NCBI RefSeq assembly: GCF_004151105.1
Contig: NZ_PHRF01000161.1
Location: 170,195 to 234,194, forward strand
Direction: 5' to 3'
Length of the DNA stretch: 64,000 bases
Source of the DNA: Streptomyces sp. L-9-10
Lineage (GTDB): Bacteria > Actinomycetota > Actinomycetes > Streptomycetales > Streptomycetaceae
The notes under the pieces are model-generated. The model worked only from the letters and a program-made list of their open reading frames with translations. It ran no database searches and had not been told where the DNA came from. The position numbers and the translations under genes were made by a program. Shown piece after piece: positions 32,167 through 39,925 of this stretch (within the stretch, counting starts at the first letter, position 1; every line of letters starts with the position of its first letter).

Positions 32167-34710
32167 TCAGCCCGTCTTCCCGTCCAGCCGGAACGCGTAG
32201 ATGTCCGTCCCCAGGGCGACCGTGTAGACGGCGCCGCCGAGCGTCATCGGGCGGCTCTCGCCGGCGCCCCCGGCGGTCTTGCCCTTCGGTTTCGCGGTCC
32301 ACAGCGGGCTGCCCGTGGTGGCGTTGAGCACCGCCACCCTGCCCTCGCCCACGGGTACCAGAAGCCGGTTCCCCGGTGCGGTCGCGGGTGCGGCGAAGCC
32401 GACGCCCTTGGGCAGCGCACGGCGCCACATGAGCTTGCCCGTACGCAAGTCGTAGGCGTACGCGGCCGATTCGTCGGAGCCGTAGAAGACATCGTCGGCG
32501 AACGTGCCGGTGCGGAACGTACCGTCGACGTCGACGCGTTCGGGGTCGGTGCCCTTCGGCTTCTTCAGGTCCCACCGCAGGGCGCGGCGCGGTCCGTCGT
32601 CCCCCTCGCCGACGAGGAAGTAGATCGCGCCCGCCCGCACGTCGCACGCGAGGAGGGAGCCGACGAAGTTGGTCCGCCGGAGTTCCTCGCTGCTCTCCGC
32701 CCCGTACGCCGCGGCGATGGTGCTCTCCCCGTACGCCTCGGTCGTGACGAGGAAGCCGTCCCCGGCACACAGCACCTGCCCCACACCGGGTGACGGACCG
32801 TCGATGGTCCACTTCTCCTTGCCGGTGGCCGCGTCGAGTGCTCTGAGTACCGTCGGCCGGCCTTCGGGGGCGTCGGCCATGAATACTGTGTTCCGGCCGT
32901 CGTAGGCGGGGATGGCGAACTGCCTGTAGTGCTTGGCCCAGCGTGACCCGCCGTCGGCGGTGGCGAGGCCCGTGAGCCGGGACGGACCACGGGAGATCCC
33001 GACCGAGGTCCAGCCGATCACGGTGTCCCGGCTCACGCCGGCGATGCCCCGGTAGACGTAGCCGTGGCCGTCGGGGTAGTCCTTCTTCCAGCCTTCGGCG
33101 CCGGTGGCGGGGTCGAGCTTGACCGCTTGGCGGTAGGAGGTCGCGCAGTAGACGCCGCTGCTCACCGTCGCACAGCTTCCGCTGCCCAGCTCGTAGCTGC
33201 GCCCGTCGAGCGTGATGCGGCTGGTCCAGCCGCGGAATCCGCCGGGCGGGTCGGGGACGGGGCCGAGGGCGTCGGTTCTGGGCGACGGGGAGGGCGTGGC
33301 GGGGAGTGAGGCGCGGGGCGTGGTGGTTCCGGCCGGCCCGCCCTTTTCGCCGGCCTGTTCGTCCTGGCCGCCCCCCTGGTTCACCACCCAGAGCGAGCCC
33401 GCCACGACGGCCGCCAGTGTGACGAGGGCGAGGGCGGTACGCCGCTTGGGGAAGCCGCCTCCGGCTCGTTCCGGGGAGGGGGGCAGATCTGCGGGTGCGG
33501 GTGCGGGTGCGGACGCGGGTGCCGGCGCGGGTGCGACGTGTGTCTCGGCCCGTGCGAAGGCGGTGAGCCGCGGCGCGGGTCCGGGCTCGGCGACCGGCGG
33601 AGCGGGCTGCCGGGCGGCTGGACGGGCGGACTCGGTGTCCGGCTGAGCGGCAGGCTCGGTGACCGGCGGAGCGGTGGGTTCGGTGACCGGCCCGGACGCC
33701 GGACGGGCAACCGGTTCCGGCTCCCGCGCCGGTGCGCTCGCGGTGATGACCTCCGCCTCGGGCCGTACATCGGGCCGTACGTCGGGCCGTACATCGGGCC
33801 GCGCCTCCGGCTGTGCCGGGGATTCCGTACCCGCCGCTTCGGTGGACGTCGTCCCCGTCTCGACCGCGGGGACCGTCCCGGCCGTCCCGGCCGTCGCGAC
33901 CGCCCCCGACATCGCCGCCTCCGTGTGCTTCAGGAGGTCCCCCACCGTGGGGCGCGCGCTCGGCTCCTTCGACAGACAGGGAGCGATCAACTCCCGCAGC
34001 TCGTCAGGGAGTCCGGTGAGGTCCGGCTCCTCGTGCGTGACCCGGTAGCCGCACACGAACGGATCCGTCGCGTCGAAGGGGCCGTGCCCGGTCGCCGCGA
34101 ACACGAGCACCGAACCCAGCGCGAAGACATCCGTGAAAGGCCCTGTGGCCTCACCCGCCCGGAATTGCTCGGGCGCCATGAACGGCGGTGTGCCGACCAC
34201 CAGACCGGTGCGGGTCAGCGGATCGCTGTCGACCGCCCGCGAGATCCCGAAGTCGATGACCCGCAGACCGTCCTCGGCGAGCAGCACATTGGCGGGCTTG
34301 AGGTCGCGGTGTACGAGACCGGTGCGGTGGATGTCGCGCAGTGCCTCCGCGAGGCCCGCCGCGAGGATCCGTATCTCGCCCGGGGGCAGCGGACCGTCGT
34401 CCGCCACCCGCGCGTGCAGCGTACGCCCGGGTACGAACAGCGTGGCCAGCCACGGCTGTTCGGCCTCCGGATCGGCGTCCACCACGGGCGCGGTGAAGGC
34501 CCCGCTGACCCGCCGCGCCGCCTCCACCTCGCGGCGGAACCTGCTGCGGAACCCGTCGTCCTCGGCGAACTCGGGCCGGATCATCTTCACCGCGACCTGG
34601 CGTCCGGAGACGGACCGTCCGAGGTAGACGACGCCCATGCCGCCCGCGCCCAGCCGTGACACGAGCCGGTACGCGCCGACGGAGCGTGGATCGTCCCCCC
34701 GCAAGGTCAC
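32167..34710 (-). CDS. Membrane Ser/Thr protein kinase with outer PQQ-like beta-propeller
   Basis: 847 residues from GTG 34710 (GGGG 6 nt upstream); an upstream ATG would add 53 poor residues. The kinase domain (about 10-270) is complete: RLGAGGMGVVYLG, VAVKMIRPEF, LVHRDLKPANVLL, VIDFGISRA and GTPPFMAPEQF. A long Pro/Ala/Glu linker with a 12-bp tandem DNA repeat (PDVR units, 33759-33806) precedes one membrane helix (ALALVTLAAVVAGSLWVV). The C-terminal 330 residues are a PQQ-like repeat propeller outside the cell (WTSRITLDGRSYELGSG ... YAYDLRTGKLMWRRAL), probably sensing a ligand or wall. A PknB-like receptor kinase; targets unknown. Confidence 0.92.
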   Translation of the reverse strand: MTLRGDDPRSVGAYRLVSRLGAGGMGVVYLGRSVSGRQVAVKMIRPEFAEDDGFRSRFRREVEAARRVSGAFTAPVVDADPEAEQPWLATLFVPGRTLHARVADDGPLPPGEIRILAAGLAEALRDIHRTGLVHRDLKPANVLLAEDGLRVIDFGISRAVDSDPLTRTGLVVGTPPFMAPEQFRAGEATGPFTDVFALGSVLVFAATGHGPFDATDPFVCGYRVTHEEPDLTGLPDELRELIAPCLSKEPSARPTVGDLLKHTEAAMSGAVATAGTAGTVPAVETGTTSTEAAGTESPAQPEARPDVRPDVRPDVRPEAEVITASAPAREPEPVARPASGPVTEPTAPPVTEPAAQPDTESARPAARQPAPPVAEPGPAPRLTAFARAETHVAPAPAPASAPAPAPADLPPSPERAGGGFPKRRTALALVTLAAVVAGSLWVVNQGGGQDEQAGEKGGPAGTTTPRASLPATPSPSPRTDALGPVPDPPGGFRGWTSRITLDGRSYELGSGSCATVSSGVYCATSYRQAVKLDPATGAEGWKKDYPDGHGYVYRGIAGVSRDTVIGWTSVGISRGPSRLTGLATADGGSRWAKHYRQFAIPAYDGRNTVFMADAPEGRPTVLRALDAATGKEKWTIDGPSPGVGQVLCAGDGFLVTTEAYGESTIAAAYGAESSEELRRTNFVGSLLACDVRAGAIYFLVGEGDDGPRRALRWDLKKPKGTDPERVDVDGTFRTGTFADDVFYGSDESAAYAYDLRTGKLMWRRALPKGVGFAAPATAPGNRLLVPVGEGRVAVLNATTGSPLWTAKPKGKTAGGAGESRPMTLGGAVYTVALGTDIYAFRLDGKTG

Positions 34711-34985
34711 CACTGGCCCCCATGAGTCGTTCGCCGCGGTAGCGAGGCCGGTCGTGACGGCCGGTCCCAAGCGAATCCACCCTACCGGTGGGCGAGTCGG
34801 ACGAGGGCGGGAGGAGTGCACCGTCATCGACGGCCGGCTCGCCTCGGCCCTGTCCGGCCGGTGTCGCACGCGGTGCCGTCAGGGTCCGGGCGGGCTCCGT
34901 CGGCTGTTCACCCATCGATATCGTACGGACGCGGACAGCCGCCCGCGGAGTGCGGTGTTGCCCGGCCAGGGGCGAGGAGCGAGCG

Positions 34986-36275
34986 ATGGGTACGTCGGCG
35001 GGGCCCGCCGGAGCGGGAGAGCTGAAGCGGCGTCTGGGCGTGTTCGACGCCGTGGTGATCGGGCTCGGAGCGATGATCGGCGCGGGGATCTTCGCCGCGC
35101 TCGCCCCGGCCGCCGAGGCGGCCGGGTCCGGGCTGCCGCTGAGCCTGGCGGTGGCCGCGGTGGTGGCGTACTGCAACGCCACGTCCTCCGCGCGGCTGGC
35201 CGCGCGCTACCCGACGTCCGGCGGTACGTACGTCTACGGCCGCGAGCGGCTCGGGGACTTCTGGGGTTATCTGGCCGGCTGGGGCTTCGTGGTCGGCAAG
35301 ACCGCCTCCTGCGCGGCGATGGCCCTGACGGTGGGCGCGTACGCGTGGCCCGGCCGGGCGCACGCGGTGGCGGTGGCGGCGGTGGTGGCGCTGACCGCGG
35401 TGAACTATGTCGGCGTGCGGAAGTCCGCGTGGCTGACGAGGGGCATCGTCACGGTCGTGCCGGCCGTCCTGGCCGCCGTGGTCGCGGCCTGTCTGACCGG
35501 TGGGACGGCCGAGCCCGCGCGGCTGGACATCGGCGCGGACGCCACCTTCGGCGGGGTGCTGACGGCGGCCGGGCTGCTCTTCTTCGCCTTCGCGGGCTAC
35601 GCGCGCATCGCCACCCTCGGCGAAGAGGTCCGCGACCCGGGCCGGACCATTCCCCGGGCGATCCCGCTCGCGCTGGGCATCACGCTGGCCGTGTACGCGG
35701 CCGTCGCCCTCGCGGTCCTCGCGGTGCTCGGGCCCGACGGCCTGGCCGGGGCCGCCGCGCCGCTGGACCAGGCGGTCCGAGCCGCCGGGGTCCCGGAGCT
35801 GGTCCCGGTGGTGCGGGCCGGGGCCGCGGTCGCGGCGCTCGGCTCGCTGCTCGCGCTGATCCTCGGTGTCTCCCGTACCACGCTTGCCATGGCCCGTGAC
35901 CGGCATCTGCCGCACGCCCTGGCCGCCGTCCACCCGCGCTTCGGGGTGCCGCACCGCGCGGAGCTCGCGGTCGGCGCGGTCGTCGCCGTCCTGGCCGCCA
36001 CCGCAGATGTGCGCGGCGCGATCGGTTTCTCGTCCTTCGGCGTGCTCGCCTACTACGCCGTCGCCAACGCCTCCGCCTGGACGCTCACGCCGGCCGAGGG
36101 GCGCCCCGCCAGGATCGTGCCGGTCCTGGGCCTGGCCGGTTGCCTGGTCCTGGCCTTCGCCCTGCCGACGGCCTCGGTCGTGTGGGGAGCCGTGGTGCTC
36201 GCGGTGGGCGCCGCCGCGTACGGCCTGCGCAAGGCGGTCGCCCGCCGCCGACCGCCCGGTCGGCACGGACCATGA
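34986..36275 (+). CDS. APC-family amino acid permease
   Basis: 429 residues from ATG 34986 with AGGAG at 7 nt. About 12 membrane helices; the APC signature VVIGLGAMIGAGIFAAL in helix 1, a RYPTSGGTYVYGRERLG loop, FFAFAGYARIATLGEEVRDPG in helix 6 and the SRTTLAMARDRHLP loop. Cation-coupled uptake of amino acids or amines. Its stop codon overlaps a degenerate CBS-domain remnant, suggesting a former partner gene. Substrate not predictable. Confidence 0.9.
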   Translation: MGTSAGPAGAGELKRRLGVFDAVVIGLGAMIGAGIFAALAPAAEAAGSGLPLSLAVAAVVAYCNATSSARLAARYPTSGGTYVYGRERLGDFWGYLAGWGFVVGKTASCAAMALTVGAYAWPGRAHAVAVAAVVALTAVNYVGVRKSAWLTRGIVTVVPAVLAAVVAACLTGGTAEPARLDIGADATFGGVLTAAGLLFFAFAGYARIATLGEEVRDPGRTIPRAIPLALGITLAVYAAVALAVLAVLGPDGLAGAAAPLDQAVRAAGVPELVPVVRAGAAVAALGSLLALILGVSRTTLAMARDRHLPHALAAVHPRFGVPHRAELAVGAVVAVLAATADVRGAIGFSSFGVLAYYAVANASAWTLTPAEGRPARIVPVLGLAGCLVLAFALPTASVVWGAVVLAVGAAAYGLRKAVARRRPPGRHGP

Positions 36276-36367
36276 CACGGGGGAAGCCGAAGCGGCTGCC
36301 CGTAGTCGATGGCGACGGCATGCTCCGGGGGATCGTCGAGCCGTGGTGATCTGCTCAGCGCCCCGAC
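36272..36367 (+). pseudogene. Frameshifted remnant of a CBS-domain gene
   Basis: Overlapping the permease stop (ATGA), the plus strand reads KRLPVVDGDGMLRGIV, a textbook CBS-domain segment, then hits a stop (EPW). In the next frame the motif continues as SRGDLLSA, exactly how CBS domains in Streptomyces proceed (GIVSRxDLL). One extra base therefore breaks the frame, and the 5' part of the gene is missing. The ApbE stop on the other strand lies inside it. Confidence 0.6.
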
Positions 36368-37194
36368 ACGTCGGCCCTCGGACCCGGCGGCGTTTCACCG
36401 GGGAATCCGCTGGTGCGCCACGACCCGCCGTCCGGTGTCACCGCGAACCCTTCGTAGCCGTCCAGGGATTCCAGCCAGTCCCGTGCCCCCTCCCCCATGG
36501 CGAAGGCAGCGGTCGCGTACGCGTCGGTCATGGTGAGCCGGGCACCGACCACCGTGACGGACGCGGGGCCGCACGCGGGCGTGCCGTGGTGGGGGTTGAG
36601 GATATGGGCTCCGCGTTCCGTCTCGCCCGAGGTGGCGATGGCCAGGTCGCGGCCGGTGACGACCGTACAGAACTCCCCGGGGCGCAGGGGGTCCGCGATC
36701 CCGACGCGCCAGGGTGAGCCCGGCGCCGCCTCTCCTCCGAGTTGCAGGTCCCCGCCGCCGTTGACACAGGTGTTGTACGCGCCCGCCTCGCGCAGGATCC
36801 GCGAGGCGCGTTCGACCGACCACCCCTTGACCAGCCCGGACGGGTCGAGGACACCGCCCGCGAGATGGCTGAACCAGCCGCCGGTGTGCCGTACGGCCCT
36901 CTTGCAGAGGGCGAGGACCTCGCGTACCTCGGAGGAACACGCGTCGAGTCGGATCTCTCCGCGTGCGAGACGGCAGATGATGCTCTCGGGCCGGTACGTG
37001 GAGTACACCTCGTCGACGTGGTGCAGCCAGCGCACCGCCTCGCGCAGCGCGGCCTCGACGGCGGGCGTGCGCGGGTCGCGCATGTCGAAGGAGAAGACGG
37101 TGCCCATCGCGTGCTCGACGTGGCGCCACCCGCCACGCCCCGGCGCCTCACCCGGACCCGCACGCGTACCTGTTTCCCGATCCGTGTCGGACAC
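36355..37194 (-). CDS. apbE: FAD:protein FMN transferase (ApbE)
   Basis: 279 residues from a GTG start 2 nt before the FMN-binding gene's stop. ApbE features: AMGTVFSFDMR near the N-terminus, STYRPESIICRLARGE, LDPSGLVKGWSVERA, CVNGGGDLQLGG, and TMTDAYATAAFAMG with the Asp that binds Mg. It transfers FMN from FAD to a Thr/Ser of an acceptor protein, normally outside the membrane. No signal peptide is visible, so flavin transfer may occur in the cytoplasm or export may be atypical. Third gene of an operon whose acceptor is the adjacent FMN-binding protein. Confidence 0.93.
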   Translation of the reverse strand: MSDTDRETGTRAGPGEAPGRGGWRHVEHAMGTVFSFDMRDPRTPAVEAALREAVRWLHHVDEVYSTYRPESIICRLARGEIRLDACSSEVREVLALCKRAVRHTGGWFSHLAGGVLDPSGLVKGWSVERASRILREAGAYNTCVNGGGDLQLGGEAAPGSPWRVGIADPLRPGEFCTVVTGRDLAIATSGETERGAHILNPHHGTPACGPASVTVVGARLTMTDAYATAAFAMGEGARDWLESLDGYEGFAVTPDGGSWRTSGFPGETPPGPRADVSGR

Positions 37195-37196
37195 CG

Positions 37197-37646
37197 TCAG
37201 ACACCGGCCTTGTCGAGTGCGCTCTGCAGGGACTGGATGTAGCCCTGACTGGTGTAACTCGCGCCCGAGACCGCGTCGATGTGCGCGCTGTGGGCGGTGA
37301 GCGCCTCTTGCGTCAGCCGGGGCACCGCGTAGGCGGTGATCTGCTGGTCGCGGCCGGATCCGGACGGTACCTGAACCACCTTGACGTCGGTGAGCTTGCC
37401 GCCCTGGACGGTCGCGGCGACCTGCACCGTCCCGTACCGGGTGTCGACGGGATCACCTGTGTAGGTGCCGCTGACCAGGTGCGAGCCGCTCGCGGCGGGC
37501 TCGGACCGCGTCGGCGAGGGGGCTGTCCCGCTCGGGGGTGTGCCGCCGCCGGGCGCGGAGATCGCGGCTGTGTGGTGCGGCTTGAGCGCGAGCAGCAGGA
37601 CGACCAGGGAGCAGGTCGACGCGGCGGTGAGAACGGCTCGTCGCAC
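37197..37646 (-). CDS. Membrane-anchored FMN-binding domain protein (flavinylation target)
   Basis: 149 residues from GTG 37646 with AGGAG at 7 nt. One N-terminal membrane anchor (AASTCSLVVLLLALKP), a Ser/Pro/Thr linker, then an FMN_bind domain: GTYTGDPVDTRYGTVQVA, KLTDVKVVQVPSG and the flavin attachment region DAVSGASYTSQGYIQSLQ. Most relatives have SGAT; here residue 130 is Ser, which could still accept FMN. Located outside the membrane, it would carry electrons from the neighbouring ferric-reductase-like protein to an external acceptor. Co-transcribed with apbE and the reductase. Confidence 0.9.
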   Translation of the reverse strand: MRRAVLTAASTCSLVVLLLALKPHHTAAISAPGGGTPPSGTAPSPTRSEPAASGSHLVSGTYTGDPVDTRYGTVQVAATVQGGKLTDVKVVQVPSGSGRDQQITAYAVPRLTQEALTAHSAHIDAVSGASYTSQGYIQSLQSALDKAGV

Positions 37647-37657
37647 GGTGGGTCTCC

Positions 37658-39019
37658 TCAGAACTCGAACGACTCGTGATGGATATGACGGCGCGGCACC
37701 CCGGCGCCGCGCAGCGCGCGGGTGGCGGCGGCGGTCATGCCGGGCGGGCCGCACAGATACACCTCGTGCGCGGCGAGGTCGGGCACCAGCCGGCTCAGCG
37801 CCCGGGCCGTCAGCGGCCAGGAGTACGCGGCCGGTTCGTCGACGATGTAGTGCACGGCGGCGCGGCGGGCAGCCGCTATCGCGTCGAGTTCGGCACGCAG
37901 GGCGAGGTCCTCGGGGCGGCGGGCCCGGTAGATCAGCGTCACCTCGCCGGGGAGCGTCTCGAACAGCGTCCTCAACGGCGTGATCCCGACACCGCCCGCC
38001 AGCAGCAGCACCTTCCGCGACGCGCTCCGGGCCGCGGTGAAGGAACCGTACGGCCCCTCGGCCCACACCCGGGTCCCCGGCCGCAGCCCCGCCAGCGCGG
38101 CGCTGTGACCGCCTGCCTCCTTCACCGTGATCCGCAGCCGGTGGTCGAGTGGCGGCGCGGAGAGCGAGTACGGGTTGGCGGTCCACCACAGGCCCGGCGC
38201 CAGGAAGCGCCAGCGGAAGAACTGCCCAGGCCGTGCGCCCAGTTCGTCCAGACGTTCGCCGCTGAGATGGACGGACACGATGCCGGGCGCCTCGTACCGG
38301 AGGCCGGCCACACGCAGCCGGTGGCGCAGCGCCCGCCGTACCGGGACCAGGAAGCGGTACCAGCCGGTGAGCGCGGCGACTCCCAGGTACACCGTGTACC
38401 AGGCCGCCTGGGCCGGCCTGTCGGCGACGAAATCGGCGCCGTTGCTCAACTGGTGGAAGAAGGCGAGGAAGACGGCCAGATACGTGGCGAAGTGCAGGTA
38501 GTGCCAGGTCTCGTAGCGCATCCTGCGCCGCGCGGCCCGCGCCGAGACGATTCCGGTGCCCACCAGCAGCAGGAAGGCGGCGGTGGCCTTGAGCATGTCC
38601 GGGTAGGCGCGCAGGAGTGTGGTCGTCTGGTCCACCGCGCCGGCGTGTGCGGTGAGGGAGTAGCCCCAGATGATCAGCAGGGTGTGGGCCAGCACCAGCG
38701 AGACGGTGTAGCGGCCGCCCATCGCGTGCCAGCGCGCGAGCCGATCGGTGCCTACGCTGTGGTCCAGGAGCGGTATGCGCGCCATCAGGACCACCAGCAC
38801 GGCGCAGGCGTACCCCGCCAGGAGCCCGGTGATCCGGCCGGCGTCGGTCAGCCACCCGCCCGCGCCCACGACCGAGGCCGTGTCTCTCCACCACAGGGCG
38901 AGGACACCGGCGGCACCTGCCCAGATCGCTCCGAGCGTCATCGCGGGGACGGCGGAACGCGGCCGCCGCGGCCCCAGCGCGCGGTCCGGGATGCGGCGCG
39001 CGTGGGTCGCGCTGGTCAT
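37658..39019 (-). CDS. Ferric-reductase-like membrane flavohaem oxidoreductase
   Basis: 453 residues. The N-terminal half has six membrane helices with paired His suited to two b haems (WHAMGGRYTVSLVLAHTLLI and WHYLHFATYLAVFLAFFHQL). The C-terminal half is a ferredoxin-NADP reductase module: FRWRFLAPGLWWTANPYSLS (FAD site), RVWAEGPYGSF, LLLAGGVGITPLRTLFE (NAD(P) loop) and EVYLCGPPGMTAAA. Electrons pass from cytoplasmic NADPH through FAD and haem to the outer face, probably to the FMN-binding partner. First gene of the operon, divergent from the OmpR-type system. Confidence 0.9.
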   Translation of the reverse strand: MTSATHARRIPDRALGPRRPRSAVPAMTLGAIWAGAAGVLALWWRDTASVVGAGGWLTDAGRITGLLAGYACAVLVVLMARIPLLDHSVGTDRLARWHAMGGRYTVSLVLAHTLLIIWGYSLTAHAGAVDQTTTLLRAYPDMLKATAAFLLLVGTGIVSARAARRRMRYETWHYLHFATYLAVFLAFFHQLSNGADFVADRPAQAAWYTVYLGVAALTGWYRFLVPVRRALRHRLRVAGLRYEAPGIVSVHLSGERLDELGARPGQFFRWRFLAPGLWWTANPYSLSAPPLDHRLRITVKEAGGHSAALAGLRPGTRVWAEGPYGSFTAARSASRKVLLLAGGVGITPLRTLFETLPGEVTLIYRARRPEDLALRAELDAIAAARRAAVHYIVDEPAAYSWPLTARALSRLVPDLAAHEVYLCGPPGMTAAATRALRGAGVPRRHIHHESFEF

Positions 39020-39086
39020 GGGGCCCTCTTTCCGCCGGTGGCCGCCGGCATCGTTTCCACCGGCCGCCGCCAGCCTGGCAACCCAA

Positions 39087-39142
39087 CCTCTGAGATCTCT
39101 CTGAGCGCCCTCGTTCCGGGCGTATTCAGAGGGAACTCAGAG
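39087..39142. promoter_or_regulatory. Paired OmpR-type direct repeats in the divergent promoter region
   Basis: TCTGAG occurs twice with 11-bp period (39089 and 39100). Its reverse complement type, TTCAGA/CTCAGA, occurs twice with the same 11-bp period (39125 and 39136). Two direct-repeat pairs facing opposite ways is the arrangement expected for an OmpR/PhoP-family regulator serving both the reductase operon and its own operon. Confidence 0.6.
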
Positions 39143-39190
39143 CAAGCCCTGAAGCACACACCCCGTGTCGCGGGAGATGCTGTGAGGACC

Positions 39191-39925
39191 ATGGAGAACC
39201 ACAGCCACCCACCCCGTCTGTACGGCAGCGACGGCGGCCCGGTGCGGGTCCTCGTCGTCGATGACGAGCCGGACCTCACGGAGGTCCTCTCCGGCGTGCT
39301 GTCGGGCGAGGGCTGGGAGGTGCGCACCGCGGCCGACGGCGCGTCGGCCGTCGCCACCGCCCGCGCGTTCCGTCCGCACGCCGTCGTCCTGGACTGGATG
39401 CTGCCCGACATGGACGGTCTGAGGGTGCTGCACGAGCTGCGCGGAGAGCTGGAGCACGTGTGTGTGCTGTTCCTGACCGCGCGCGACTCCGTCGAGGACC
39501 GGATCGCCGGAATCACCGCGGGCGGCGACGACTATGTGACCAAACCCTTCAGTCTGGAAGAGGTGCTGGCCCGGCTGCGCGGGCTGCTGCGACGGGCCGG
39601 CATGGCGCGCGAGACGGACAGCGACCGGCTGCTGGCCGTGGGAGACCTGGTGATGGACGAGGAGGCCAGGGAGGTCACGCGTGGTGGTGATCTCGTGGAG
39701 CTGTCCCGCACGGAGTTCGAGCTGCTCAGGTTCCTGATGCGCAACCCCCGCAGGGTGCTGTCGAAGGCGCAGATCCTCGACCGGGTCTGGTCCTACGACT
39801 TCGGTGGCCGCGCGCATGTCGTGGAGCTGTACATCAGCTACCTGCGCAAGAAGATCGACGCGGGGCGGCCCGCGATGATCCATACCGTGCGCGGCGTGGG
39901 CTACGTACTGAAGCCGGAGTCCTGA
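39191..39925 (+). CDS. OmpR/PhoB-family response regulator
   Basis: 244 residues from ATG 39191 (GTGAGG just upstream). Receiver: VLVVDDEPDLTEVLSGVL, phospho-Asp in VVLDWMLPDMDG, FLTARD, YVTKPFSLEEVLARL. C-terminal winged helix: VELSRTEFELLRFLMRNPRR, RVWSYDFGGRAHVVELYISY and IHTVRGVGYVLKPE. The stop overlaps the kinase start (TGATG). Divergent from the flavin electron-transfer operon, its likely target. Confidence 0.95.
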   Translation: MENHSHPPRLYGSDGGPVRVLVVDDEPDLTEVLSGVLSGEGWEVRTAADGASAVATARAFRPHAVVLDWMLPDMDGLRVLHELRGELEHVCVLFLTARDSVEDRIAGITAGGDDYVTKPFSLEEVLARLRGLLRRAGMARETDSDRLLAVGDLVMDEEAREVTRGGDLVELSRTEFELLRFLMRNPRRVLSKAQILDRVWSYDFGGRAHVVELYISYLRKKIDAGRPAMIHTVRGVGYVLKPES

